64,000 nt of DNA from an uncultured Tenacibaculum sp. (lineage in GTDB: Bacteria; Bacteroidota; Bacteroidia; Flavobacteriales; Flavobacteriaceae): NCBI RefSeq assembly GCF_947502995.1, contig NZ_CANNBW010000012.1:1-64000 (forward strand), in the 5' to 3' direction. The notes below the pieces were generated by a model. The model ran no database searches and was not told the DNA's origin. It saw only the letters and a program-made list of their open reading frames with translations. This document shows positions 17,620-26,897 of the stretch, one piece after another (within the stretch, counting starts at the first letter, position 1; each line of letters opens with the position of its first letter). The translations under genes were made by a program, and so were the position numbers.

Positions 17620-18975
17620 TTACTTTATAAAAATCTTATTCAAGATTTTTCTTGTTTTTTTACTATTGATTTTCAATTTATCATTTAAAATTTTTCCTTT
17701 GTCTGATAACAAAACTACTGTTGGAAAAGAAGAAATATTATAGGTTTTCACAAACTTTCCTTTAGATCCATTGAAAAATAAATGTGTTCCTTTTTTATTC
17801 GTTTTTTCAACGATACTTTTCCACTTTTCAAAATCCTCTTTTTTATCTACAGAAATATTTACAAAAACGATATTATAATCGTGGTAATCATCTTTAAGTT
17901 TTTCAATGGTTTTAAAATCTTCGACACAAGTTTCACACCACGAAGCCCAAATATTCATTAGAATATAATTGCCTTTGTATTCTGAAAGTTTTACTTCCTC
18001 TTCATTTTCTGTTAGAAAATCGAACTTAGATAAATTTTTAGACGCTTCTACCAAACGAACCTCATCATATTTCACTCTTGCCTCAGCAATTAATTCTAGT
18101 GTAGAAGAATTCGATTTAATTAAGCTGTAATAGTCTCTTGTTCTTTTTGGAGTGTCTTTACTCATTAATTCAAATAAACTCTCTAAAACACCTTGTTTTA
18201 AAGCGTCAGTACGAATTGACGATAAGATATCTCGCATCATTTTTAGATTCTCCGCATTTTCAAGATCTTTTCGCCATTTTAGAATACTTAACTCTGCGTA
18301 AGAGTTGTATTTTTCAAAAAGATGATCGGTATCGAAATGAATATGACTTAGTGGTTCTAAAAACCTTTTTGAAGGATAAATACTGTCTTTAAATTGATAG
18401 AAAGATTTGGCGTCTTCAAACCTTAGTAAATCTAAAGAATAACCAAACTGAAGATTTTTCATTTCTTCATCAACAAAATCTTTATCTAAATTTCCAGAAA
18501 ATAAAATTCCATAGAGACCTTTGTAATATCCGTCGATTTTACGGAGATACGCATTTTCATCTCCTTCATAAAATTCACGATCGAAATACTTTCTTGTATT
18601 AGCATTTCCATTTAAACGCGAAGCGTTTTTTTCTGATAAAAACTTATTGATTGAAGCTCCTTTACCAGAAAACTCCATTGAATTTCTAAAATCTTCAGAG
18701 TCAAATTTTATAGTAAGTTCATGTTCTGGTTTTATATACAGAACTACTTCTTCATCTTCTTTTTTTAAGTAGTAATATCCTTCATCTAAACTTATTTTTT
18801 CTAATTCGAAGTTTAGTTCTTTAAGTGTGATGTTTCTTATCACTTCATTTGTCACTTTTCGAATCGAAAAAGTGCTTCCAATGGTATCATTTTCTATATT
18901 AAAAAATATCTTTTGTCCAAATAAACTAGTAATACTACATAGTAATAAACAAGTAACTATTTTTTTCATAATCAT
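17620..18975 (-). CDS. TlpA-family thiol-disulfide reductase, first of two paralogues
   Basis: A 451-residue exported protein. A signal peptide (CLLLCSITSLFG-Q) precedes an N-terminal domain of about 280 residues of the kind found in Bacteroidota TlpA proteins, with IKPEHELTIKFD and FSGKGASINKFL as the best-conserved parts. The C-terminal thioredoxin domain holds the redox motif WASWCETC followed by a FPTVVLL cis-Pro segment. It would reduce or exchange disulfides in the periplasm. A paralogue of the same length and architecture follows upstream (19050-20381), a tandem duplication. Start is the ATG at 18975 or at 18969. Confidence 0.88.
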   Translation of the reverse strand: MIMKKIVTCLLLCSITSLFGQKIFFNIENDTIGSTFSIRKVTNEVIRNITLKELNFELEKISLDEGYYYLKKEDEEVVLYIKPEHELTIKFDSEDFRNSMEFSGKGASINKFLSEKNASRLNGNANTRKYFDREFYEGDENAYLRKIDGYYKGLYGILFSGNLDKDFVDEEMKNLQFGYSLDLLRFEDAKSFYQFKDSIYPSKRFLEPLSHIHFDTDHLFEKYNSYAELSILKWRKDLENAENLKMMRDILSSIRTDALKQGVLESLFELMSKDTPKRTRDYYSLIKSNSSTLELIAEARVKYDEVRLVEASKNLSKFDFLTENEEEVKLSEYKGNYILMNIWASWCETCVEDFKTIEKLKDDYHDYNIVFVNISVDKKEDFEKWKSIVEKTNKKGTHLFFNGSKGKFVKTYNISSFPTVVLLSDKGKILNDKLKINSKKTRKILNKIFIK

Positions 18976-19049
18976 TACGTTACACCGCTACAAATTAACT
19001 CATTTATCTTTTTATTAAGCAATAAATATGCCTAAAATAAATCTTTCTA

Positions 19050-20381
19050 TTATTTTAAAAGCTTGTTTAAAAGCTGCTTTGTTTTTTCTTGAGATGGTTT
19101 GCTTAAATGACTTTCTACGATTTTTCCTTCAGGAGAAATTAAAATAAAACGAGGAATCGAACTTACACCAAAATCACTCACAAACTCAGAGTCGAAAGCG
19201 TTATCTGAAAACAACTGAACTCCATTTAATTCTTTTTCATTTAACATCTTTTTCCAAAGGTCGTATTCTGTCTTTTCATCTACTGAAATTCCTACAAAAA
19301 CGATGTTTTTATCTTGATATTGTGTGGCCAACTTTTTTAAATGTGGTACTTCTTTTAAACATGGAGTACACCATGTTGCCCAAATATCAATAAACACATA
19401 CTTCCCTTTAAAATCTTTTAAGGATACATTGTTTCCGTTTTTATCTTTAAAAGTAAATCCAGGTGCCTTTTTACCAATTGCTGTAGATTTTACCTTATTG
19501 TATTTCTTTCTTGCTTTGCTGACAAATTCTTGATTTGGAACATACTTTTTGATTAGTTCATAGTAAAACTTCGACTTTTCTGGTGTGTCTGAAATTCGAT
19601 ATAACGCATCTACAATTACATCAACAAAAATTTGATTGGTTTTAATTTTTCTGAACGAAGATTCCATTTCCTTAAAACTCGTCGCTTTTTTTAATTCTTT
19701 CTTCCATTTGTTAGATGCTAAACTCTTGTAAGACGGATAAATACTATACAATTTTGCGTCGTCGTAATACACATCTTTTAACTCACTAAAGAAATCAGCA
19801 TTTAACTTGGGGTCTTTTCCTGTACGATATTTTACTGCATGTGGATAGTAAAAAACATCATTTAAATAATTGAACTGTAAGTTTACCAATTCGTGTTTTC
19901 TAAAACTCTCGTCATCTACTTTATTTAATAATCCTTTTAGCTCTTTATGAATCGCTCTAATTTTAGATAAATACTCATTTTCACTTCCATTATAAAAGCT
20001 TTCAGCATCTTTCCAACGTTCTTTTAACAACTTCTTTTTTGCTAACAGATAATTATTTACCTCTGCACCTTTACCAGAAAAACTTATCGTTTTATTAAAA
20101 TCTTTTGCATCAAAATTTACTTCTAAATTAAAATCTGGTTTTAAATAGATGTAAGTTGAATTACTATTCTTTCTTAGTAGAAAATATCCCTCAATTCCTC
20201 CAAGATCTCCAGTATTAAACCTTGTTCCTTGAATTGGTATTTTCTTTACCATTTTCTTATGAATATTTCTTAATGAAAGGGTTACATCTTTTGAAGCGTT
20301 TTTTGCGTTTCCATAAATCGACTGACCAAATATTGATATCGTACAAAATGCTAAGCTTAAAATTGTTATCGTTTTTTTCAT
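19050..20381 (-). CDS. TlpA-family thiol-disulfide reductase, second paralogue
   Basis: A 443-residue paralogue of the neighbouring reductase. The signal peptide (MKKTITILSLAFCTISIFG-Q) starts at ATG 20381. The open frame extends 14 codons further upstream, but without a signal-like start and into the promoter. The N-terminal domain repeats the FSGKGAEVNNYLLAKK motif, and the thioredoxin domain carries WATWCTPCLKEVPHL and the cis-Pro segment SSIPRFILI. The CTPC active site differs from CETC in the paralogue, so redox potential or partner may differ. Periplasmic location is inferred. Confidence 0.9.
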   Translation of the reverse strand: MKKTITILSLAFCTISIFGQSIYGNAKNASKDVTLSLRNIHKKMVKKIPIQGTRFNTGDLGGIEGYFLLRKNSNSTYIYLKPDFNLEVNFDAKDFNKTISFSGKGAEVNNYLLAKKKLLKERWKDAESFYNGSENEYLSKIRAIHKELKGLLNKVDDESFRKHELVNLQFNYLNDVFYYPHAVKYRTGKDPKLNADFFSELKDVYYDDAKLYSIYPSYKSLASNKWKKELKKATSFKEMESSFRKIKTNQIFVDVIVDALYRISDTPEKSKFYYELIKKYVPNQEFVSKARKKYNKVKSTAIGKKAPGFTFKDKNGNNVSLKDFKGKYVFIDIWATWCTPCLKEVPHLKKLATQYQDKNIVFVGISVDEKTEYDLWKKMLNEKELNGVQLFSDNAFDSEFVSDFGVSSIPRFILISPEGKIVESHLSKPSQEKTKQLLNKLLK

Positions 20382-20412
20382 TCTTTTCCTTTTTTCTTTT
20401 TGAATTTGACGA

Positions 20413-20420
20413 CAAATGTA
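20413..20420 (-). promoter_or_regulatory. -7 promoter element of the second TlpA gene
   Basis: TACATTTG on the minus strand, 31 bp upstream of the ATG at 20381. No -33 TTG at normal spacing. Confidence 0.45.
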
Positions 20421-20539
20421 CATATTCTTTTTTTTCAGGTGTTTATAACGGATTTTAAGTGCTGTGTTCGACTACCTTTTTACTACATACAAGGAATAAA
20501 AACAGATGTCTTCGAATACCTCAGACACCTACTTATATA

Positions 20540-23500
20540 TTATACTTTTTGTAATGTTTCTAAAGCTTTTTTAACTGTATCGATCTTAATAAATGTGATT
20601 AATAATCGTAAACCATTTTTGGTTTGTTTTTCTTTCATCACACAGCTTTTAGAGTTGTGCTGTACATACTTCAACATTTTGGTAAATGCTTCTGTTTGAT
20701 AGAAATCACTTTGCTGATCGGATACAAAATACCCAATCATACGTTTTTGTTTTAGAATGATTTTCTCTAATCCTAATGATTTTGCTAACCATTTGATACG
20801 AACAGAATCTAGTAAATCTTGAACTTGAGTTGGATATTCACCAAATCGGTCGATTAAGTTGGTTTCAAAAACTTGTAATGTTTCTTCCGTTTCTAATTCA
20901 CCTAATTGTTTGTATAAATTCAAACGTTCTGTGATAGAATTCACATAATCATCTGGGAATAAAATCTCGAAATCAGTATCAATTTGAACTTCTTTTACAT
21001 ATTCTTTCGGACCAGCATTTTCATCAACAGGATATAAATCTTTAAATTCATTTTCCTTCAGTTCTTCAATCGCTTCCTTCAGAATTTTCTGATACGTATC
21101 GAAACCAATATCATTAATAAATCCACTTTGTTCTCCTCCTAATAAATCTCCAGCTCCACGAATTTCTAAATCTTTCATGGCAATATTCAATCCGCTTCCT
21201 AATTCAGAAAACATTTCTAAAGCCTGAATTCGTTTACGCGCTTCTTCCGTCATCATATGATACGGCGGCGTAATAAAATAACAGAATGCTTTTTTGTTCG
21301 AACGTCCTACACGACCACGCATTTGGTGTAAATCTGACAACCCGAAGTTATTGGCATTATTGATAAAAATCGTGTTGGCATTCGGTACATCTAATCCACT
21401 TTCAATAATTGTGGTAGACACTAAAACATCGAACTCTCCGTTCATAAAAGCCAGCATTAATTCCTCTAGCTTTTTTCCTTCCATTTGTCCATGCCCGATT
21501 CCAATTTTTGCTGAAGGAACCAAACGTTGTAACATTCCGGCAACTTCTTTAATATTCTCAATTCTGTTATGAATAAAGAAAACCTGACCTCCACGTGAAA
21601 TTTCATAGGAAATCGCGTCACGCATGGTTTCTTCCGACAAACGAACCACATTGGTTTCTACTGGATGACGGTTTGGTGGTGGTGTTTTTATCACTGATAA
21701 ATCACGCGCTGCCATTAAACTAAATTGTAACGTACGCGGAATTGGTGTTGCTGTTAAGGTTAATGTATCTACGTTTTCCTTAATGGTTTTTAATTTATCT
21801 TTTGCTGCAACTCCGAATTTTTGTTCTTCATCAATAATTAATAAACCTAAATCTTTGAACTGTACATTTTTGTTCGTTAATTGATGTGTTCCAATCACAA
21901 TGTCTACAGATCCATCGGCAATACCTTCTAAAACACCTTTTTTCTGTTTTGCGGTACGAAAACGGTTTAAGTAATCTATTTGTACAGGAAATTGTTTTAA
22001 ACGCTCAGAAAATGTCTTAAAATGCTGAAACGCTAAAATTGTAGTGGGTACTAACACCGCAACTTGTTTTCCATTGTCTACAGCTTTAAAAGCAGCACGA
22101 ATCGCAACTTCTGTTTTTCCGAAACCAACATCACCACAAACTAAGCGATCCATTGGTTGGTCTTTTTCCATATCAGCCTTTACATCTTGCGTTGCAGAAA
22201 ACTGATCTGGTGTATCTTCGTATAAAAAACTCGCTTCTAACTCATGTTGCATGTGCGTATCTGGACCAAAAGCGTGTCCTTTTTCTAATTTACGTTTTGC
22301 ATAAAGTTTGATTAAGTTAAAGGCAATTTCTTTAACTCGAGTTTTCGTTTTTTGCTTGATTTTCTTCCACGCATTCGATCCTAGTTTAAAAATCTTTGGT
22401 GGTTTTCCATCTTTTCCGTTGAATTTAGAAATCTTGTGTAACGAGTGAATACTCACATACAAAATATCGCGATCGCCGTAAATTAATTTAATCGCTTCTT
22501 GCTTCTTTCCTTCAACATCGATTTTTTGTAATCCTGCGAATTTTCCAACTCCGTGATCGATATGTGTTACATAATCTCCTTTTTCTAAATTGGTTAATTC
22601 TTTTAGTGTAATCGATTGTTTTTTGGCGTAACCATTTTTCAGTCGGAACTTATGATAACGTTCAAAAATTTGATGATCGGTATAACAAACTATTTTCTGA
22701 TCTTCATCGATAAATCCTTGATAAATCGGAAAAACTACGGTTTCGTAATGTACCTCAACATCGGCATCTTCAAAAATATCGTGAAAACGCTGTGCTTGTT
22801 TTTCATTGGCACAGAAAATATAGTTGGTATATCCTTTGGAATGATGAACGTTTAGATCTTCGATTAATAAATCGAACTGCTTATTAAACGATGGTTGTGA
22901 ACGGACTGAAAACGAAATCTTACCGTCACCCTGAACTTGTTTCAGGGTCTCACCTGAGTGAGCAGGACTTTGATCTGGATGAGATGCTGAAACAAGTTCA
23001 GCATGACGCTTGTCCAAATAAGCCACCGTAAAATCTTGTAATTGATTTTTAATCAATGTTCCGTCGCAGAATAATTCTGATGGTTTTGAATGTTTTATGT
23101 CTTCTGACAGTTTTTCAAACTCTACTTCCGCTTTGCGGAAAAATTTATCGAGATTTCCAGTAAGTAAATCCTGATTTTTAATCAGTAATACCGTTTTTGC
23201 CGAAATATATTTTAAAAAGCTTTCTCGTGATTCTTGTAATGCCTTGTTTTCTACATTTGGCATAATACTCACTTTGGTGAGTTTTTCTTTCGACAGTTGT
23301 GTTTCTACATCAAAAGTTCGGATGCTGTCGACTTCGTCTCCAAAAAATTCAATTCGATAGGGTTCGTCGTTTGAGAATGAAAACACATCTACAATTCCTC
23401 CACGTACTGAAAACTCTCCAGGTTCGGTAACAAAATCGACACGATTGAAATTGTATTCGAACAAAACTTCGTTGATAAAATCGAGTGATAAGTTTTCACC

Positions 23501-23941
23501 TTGATTTACCTTGAGTGTGTTTTTTTCTAGCTCTTTTTTCGTCACTACTTTTTCAAATAAAGCAGTAGGATACGTAACAATTATCGCTGGTTTTTTTCGT
23601 GAATTGATACGGTTTAGCACTTCCGATCGTAACAATACATTGGCGTTGTCAGTTTCTTCGATTTGATACGGACGACGATACGAACCGGGATAAAACAGTA
23701 CGTTTTTTTCTCCCAGCAATTGCTCCAAATCGTTTAAATAATATGCTGCTTCTTCTTTGTCGTTACAAATAAATAGAAAAGGTTTATCGGCAGTTTTAAA
23801 AGTTTCGGATATCACAAAAGACAACGAAGAACCGACCAAATTCGATAATTGAAAGTGGTTTTTTTCTTGTTGTAAGGCCTGTTGTACCAAAGCTACCTTT
23901 GTAGCATTTTGGTAGTAGTTTACAATGGTTTGCTTACTCAA
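20540..23941 (-). CDS. mfd: Transcription-repair coupling factor Mfd, carrying an in-frame repeat insert
   Basis: An 1133-residue DNA translocase that removes stalled RNA polymerase and recruits UvrA. It has the UvrB-like N-terminal module (about 1-360), the RNA-polymerase-interacting domain (about 445-510, GDYVTHIDHGVGKFAGL), the helicase core with Walker A GDVGFGKT (603-610) and DEEQ (704-707), and the C-terminal regulatory domain. Residues 312-339 (RHAELVSAS through KQVQGD) are encoded by a palindromic repeat whose relatives are intergenic nearby. The insert keeps the frame, has no stop and lies between two domains. The start is TTG at 23941, supported by a -7 element 17 bp upstream. No in-frame ATG gives a better start. 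Confidence 0.95.
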   Translation of the reverse strand: MSKQTIVNYYQNATKVALVQQALQQEKNHFQLSNLVGSSLSFVISETFKTADKPFLFICNDKEEAAYYLNDLEQLLGEKNVLFYPGSYRRPYQIEETDNANVLLRSEVLNRINSRKKPAIIVTYPTALFEKVVTKKELEKNTLKVNQGENLSLDFINEVLFEYNFNRVDFVTEPGEFSVRGGIVDVFSFSNDEPYRIEFFGDEVDSIRTFDVETQLSKEKLTKVSIMPNVENKALQESRESFLKYISAKTVLLIKNQDLLTGNLDKFFRKAEVEFEKLSEDIKHSKPSELFCDGTLIKNQLQDFTVAYLDKRHAELVSASHPDQSPAHSGETLKQVQGDGKISFSVRSQPSFNKQFDLLIEDLNVHHSKGYTNYIFCANEKQAQRFHDIFEDADVEVHYETVVFPIYQGFIDEDQKIVCYTDHQIFERYHKFRLKNGYAKKQSITLKELTNLEKGDYVTHIDHGVGKFAGLQKIDVEGKKQEAIKLIYGDRDILYVSIHSLHKISKFNGKDGKPPKIFKLGSNAWKKIKQKTKTRVKEIAFNLIKLYAKRKLEKGHAFGPDTHMQHELEASFLYEDTPDQFSATQDVKADMEKDQPMDRLVCGDVGFGKTEVAIRAAFKAVDNGKQVAVLVPTTILAFQHFKTFSERLKQFPVQIDYLNRFRTAKQKKGVLEGIADGSVDIVIGTHQLTNKNVQFKDLGLLIIDEEQKFGVAAKDKLKTIKENVDTLTLTATPIPRTLQFSLMAARDLSVIKTPPPNRHPVETNVVRLSEETMRDAISYEISRGGQVFFIHNRIENIKEVAGMLQRLVPSAKIGIGHGQMEGKKLEELMLAFMNGEFDVLVSTTIIESGLDVPNANTIFINNANNFGLSDLHQMRGRVGRSNKKAFCYFITPPYHMMTEEARKRIQALEMFSELGSGLNIAMKDLEIRGAGDLLGGEQSGFINDIGFDTYQKILKEAIEELKENEFKDLYPVDENAGPKEYVKEVQIDTDFEILFPDDYVNSITERLNLYKQLGELETEETLQVFETNLIDRFGEYPTQVQDLLDSVRIKWLAKSLGLEKIILKQKRMIGYFVSDQQSDFYQTEAFTKMLKYVQHNSKSCVMKEKQTKNGLRLLITFIKIDTVKKALETLQKV
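22925..23007. repeat. Palindromic interspersed repeat inside mfd
   Basis: An 83-bp inverted repeat. The left arm (22925-22952) and right arm (22980-23007) are each 28 bp and each folds as its own hairpin, around CCCTGAA/TTCAGGG and TGCTGAA/TTCAGCA. The arm-to-arm differences are compensatory. On the mfd strand it encodes the peptide signature HAELVSAS and KQVQGD. I recall this signature as frequent in Bacteroidota predicted proteins. Confidence 0.85.
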
Positions 23942-23957
23942 CGGTAAAAATTTTGAG

Positions 23958-23965
23958 CAAAGATA
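23958..23965 (-). promoter_or_regulatory. -7 promoter element of mfd
   Basis: TATCTTTG on the minus strand matches TAnnTTTG, 16 bp upstream of the TTG start, giving a short leader. No matching -33 TTG was found. Confidence 0.5.
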
Positions 23966-24059
23966 CGGAGTTGATTATAAAGTTGAAAAATCGAAAGACT
24001 TTAAAAAGAGGATGTTTAAAGGACTCGAATACTAAAAGAATCATGTTTTATCTATATCA

Positions 24060-25202
24060 CTAACCCTTTTTTTCTATTAATTCTTTTAATTTCTTGTATT
24101 CTGAGCCTTCCAAAATATCATATTGATTTGTTGTCGCAAGTAAAATTGCGTTTCTACATTCTTCTATTCTCCTTAAAACTGGTAAAACAATGTTCTTTCC
24201 ATGATTAATGTATTTTTTCATATCGCTTGCGGAAGTTGGAATTTTATAACCATCTCTACTGCTTGCAATCAAAATTCCTTCATCTCTTAAGTGACCTATG
24301 ATTTTTGAGCTAAATTGCTCTTTACTTAACGGTTTATGTCTATTTACACTCAAATGGTGAACAAATTCTGCAGCTGTTGTAAACTTTCGTGGATGATTTG
24401 ATTGATGATATAAAAGTAGTAGTTTAAGAAAGTTTATTCTATCTCGATTATCAATTGTATTTCCTCTTGTTTTATCAATAAAGTCAAATGCTCTGTTCAA
24501 TCCAAGGGTTGCAATCGTATTATCATATTCACTAAATGTTGCTTTTTCATTAAACTCCTCAGATTTATATTCTTTAGGAAATTGATTTAAACTAATTAGT
24601 TTGTCATTAATTAATTCAGCAAACTCAGATGATTTATCAGATTTTTTGAGTTCGTCAAATATATAACCTAAAGTTCCAGCCATCATATCTGCTAATTGAA
24701 CTCCAAGATCATTATGGCTTTTTTGAATTTGAAAATCTGAACCTGTAAATAGATTTCTAATATGATTTTTTTCAACATATTTTTTAAAACTTCGCATAAA
24801 ATCATTTCCACCATGTTCATCAACTCTCAATTCCAATTGTGGAAATGTTCGATAAAGTTCTTTATAAAGAATTCCATTTAAAAATTTATAAAATGACTTT
24901 TTATATTTAAATCCCTCTCCATACAGTTTTCTCTTATCTATAACAACTGCATAAACAGAAAAGTTAACCTTTTTAAGTTCTCTTAAAATGATGATTCTGC
25001 GATTATGATTATGTTTTACCTTACTGGATTTAATTTCTCCCGTTTGAAAAAAACGTTTTCTTATTTCCTCAAGTTGAACTTGTATTTTGCTCAATTCATC
25101 TTGATTAATTATTACACTAGCAATAATAAAATGACTCCCTTGATTTTCAAAATCGAATGAGTTATTTCCAAATTCGTCTGCAAATGCTATTACTTTCTTC
25201 AT
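24060..25202 (-). CDS. DUF3800 protein with C-terminal winged-helix-like region
   Basis: A 380-residue protein. Residues 1-185 match DUF3800, an RNase H-like family of unknown activity often met in mobile or defence-associated loci. The acidic signature is present: FADEFG (Asp9, Glu10), GEIKSSK (Glu57, Lys59), RVDEHGG (Asp128) and QLADMMAG (Asp172). About 150 further residues follow (about 235-340), with a winged-helix-like stretch (TTAAEFVHHLSVNRHKPLS, FSSKIIGHLRDEGILI, SSRDGYKI) that could bind DNA or RNA. The ATG overlaps the stop of the upstream zinc-ribbon gene as ATGA, so the pair is translationally coupled. It lies between mfd and a repeat-rich gap. Nuclease activity is inference. Confidence 0.8.
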   Translation of the reverse strand: MKKVIAFADEFGNNSFDFENQGSHFIIASVIINQDELSKIQVQLEEIRKRFFQTGEIKSSKVKHNHNRRIIILRELKKVNFSVYAVVIDKRKLYGEGFKYKKSFYKFLNGILYKELYRTFPQLELRVDEHGGNDFMRSFKKYVEKNHIRNLFTGSDFQIQKSHNDLGVQLADMMAGTLGYIFDELKKSDKSSEFAELINDKLISLNQFPKEYKSEEFNEKATFSEYDNTIATLGLNRAFDFIDKTRGNTIDNRDRINFLKLLLLYHQSNHPRKFTTAAEFVHHLSVNRHKPLSKEQFSSKIIGHLRDEGILIASSRDGYKIPTSASDMKKYINHGKNIVLPVLRRIEECRNAILLATTNQYDILEGSEYKKLKELIEKKG

Positions 25203-26323
25203 TTTTTTAAATGTAGGATTAAACTTGATAAAATAATTCCGACCTCAAATAATTCGTTACAGGCTCTAACATATTCTATTAGATTTATTTTTTTTTCTGT
25301 ACCTCCTCCTTTTCCAACTCCTAAAATTATTTCGTGTGTATCTGAGTTAAAAGTGGAATTTTTGTGATGAGTCCCATTTCTAAGCCATGGAAAGTAAAAT
25401 TCTGTCAATTGTTTCAGGTTAGGATTTGATTGAAAATTTGTTCCTCTACCAGCTTTATCTGTTTTCAAAAATTTATCTAACGTAAACCCTGGAGTGTTGA
25501 ATTGATCAAAATCCCGACCCTGTTTGATGTTATTTATCATTGTCGGAATAGTTAATAAATCTCCAACTATTTCATATAAATCACCATATACTGATTCTAT
25601 GTCTTCCCAATGAACATTTGCGGTCATATCTGATGTTAATTCCCAACCATATTTTTGATGAAATATAGTACTCTGAAAGTTTTCTGAATGTCGCATATAG
25701 ACATTGCATAGAGCATATATTTGCTTTATTAATTTATCCTCATTATTAAGGTAATTTTTAATTTCTGAACTATCAATAGATAAAAATTCAGTATTAATCT
25801 TTTCAAAAATATTATCTTTTTTTCCTCTTATAAAAATTCCTAGCCATTGATGAAATTCATCTGAAAAAACATCAAAATCTATATTTTTCAATCTTTTAAG
25901 TTCGTCTTTATTTTTTTTAGCGACGATACGTAATAAGGGTTCTATTTTTATCCATTCACTATAAAACTGAGACCAAATATATTGTAGCTCTTTAAATTTA
26001 AATATGTCAGCGTTAGAATTATTTAATTGTTGAAATAATCCCATTGTTTGAAATAAGGAAGGATCGTTTAAACGATCTTTATCAGTAGGAATTTCAGGAT
26101 GTAAATTGACAACTTTAACATCCTTTTCAAAGCCTCCATTTTCAATAAATCTACAACCTTCAATAATTCTGTCTTCTCCTTTACTTTTAAATCCAATTTT
26201 TATCTTTTTAGAACATTCTGTACATTGAAAAGATGCTGATTGAGGAAAATTATTTCCCATTCCATATCGAATTCTGTAGTTTTCAGAACAATCTACACAT
26301 TCAATAATAAAACTTATTGTCAT
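25199..26323 (-). CDS. Zinc-ribbon protein of unknown function paired with DUF3800
   Basis: A 374-residue protein that I do not recognise. The first 40 residues form a zinc ribbon with Cys9, Cys12, Cys34 and Cys37 (ECVDC and CTEC). The rest is predicted mostly helical and soluble, with a long helical core (FKELQYIWSQFYSEWIKI, then LYEIVGDLLTIPTMI) and a conserved-looking FYFPWLRNGTHHKNSTF segment near 315-330 whose RNGTHH resembles HEPN-type or nucleotide-binding motifs only loosely. It has no signal peptide. It is the first gene of a two-gene unit and shares an ATGA junction with the DUF3800 gene. Function is unknown. A sensor or partner role is inference. Confidence 0.7.
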   Translation of the reverse strand: MTISFIIECVDCSENYRIRYGMGNNFPQSASFQCTECSKKIKIGFKSKGEDRIIEGCRFIENGGFEKDVKVVNLHPEIPTDKDRLNDPSLFQTMGLFQQLNNSNADIFKFKELQYIWSQFYSEWIKIEPLLRIVAKKNKDELKRLKNIDFDVFSDEFHQWLGIFIRGKKDNIFEKINTEFLSIDSSEIKNYLNNEDKLIKQIYALCNVYMRHSENFQSTIFHQKYGWELTSDMTANVHWEDIESVYGDLYEIVGDLLTIPTMINNIKQGRDFDQFNTPGFTLDKFLKTDKAGRGTNFQSNPNLKQLTEFYFPWLRNGTHHKNSTFNSDTHEIILGVGKGGGTEKKINLIEYVRACNELFEVGIILSSLILHLKK

Positions 26324-26640
26324 TGTTAATTTAATTATGGATAACGTTTTTTATATTAAAAAATTCAATAAATATCAACTGTAGAAACAGTATATGAATA
26401 TGAATAGTTTTTGAAATTATTAATTTCTAAAAAATGAAGGAATAGGAGGATTATACTATTTCTTTATCTTTTTTCGGTTGCTAAATAAAATAAAATTATT
26501 TAGGGTTGTTTATCTGTAGTATAGGGGAAAAACACCCTTTTTTTAATCAGTGATCGGTTATCAGTAAACAATGATCAATGTTTTTTTGGTGTAATTTTGT
26601 TTTTCACTACTAGTAATCAGATTATTATAATCTAAACATG

Positions 26641-26669
26641 ATGAGAAGCTGAAATAAATTCAGCTTGAC
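26641..26669. repeat. Solo arm of the palindromic repeat
   Basis: A 29-bp right arm (ATGAGAAGCTGAAATAAATT and onward) without a left partner. It forms a hairpin on AAGCTGAA/TTCAGCTT and is followed by the same GTTCCATGGTAAACG flank seen after the other copies. Confidence 0.75.
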
Positions 26670-26694
26670 GAGAACATGATGTTCCATGGTAAAC

Positions 26695-26780
26695 GTCATT
26701 CCGAACTTGTTTCGGAATCTCATCAAGAGAAGTACAAGTGAATTCAACACTATGAGAAGCTGAAATGAATTCAGCTTGAC
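26695..26780. repeat. Palindromic interspersed repeat, intergenic copy 1
   Basis: An 86-bp element with left arm GTCATTCCGAACTTGTTTCG (26695 onward) and right arm ending TTCAGCTTGAC (26780). Each arm is its own hairpin. It differs from the copy at 27506-27591 at only three positions. Confidence 0.85.
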
Positions 26781-26840
26781 GAAAACGTGATGTTTCACAG
26801 TAAACGTCATACATAGATTGAACCATAAAATCCACCGCAA

Positions 26841-26897
26841 GAAACGAGCAAAATGAAAAGCTGTTTGAGCGATAGCGAGTTCTTTTCATTGCGTTTC
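26841..26897. repeat. Imperfect inverted repeat
   Basis: GAAACG and AATGAAAAG on the left pair with CTTTTCATT and CGTTTC on the right, with a small bulge and an inner GAGCGATAGCGAG hairpin. No gene is near enough to make it a terminator. Confidence 0.6.

Noticed and set aside
20382..20423. Fourteen-residue extension of the second TlpA protein
   Set aside because: It would place a charged stretch before the signal peptide and overlaps the -7 element.
26625..26889. Two overlapping minus-strand frames of 71 and 85 residues
   Set aside because: They are translations of the palindromic repeats (RQAEFISAS, KQVRND). No start context or family supports a gene.
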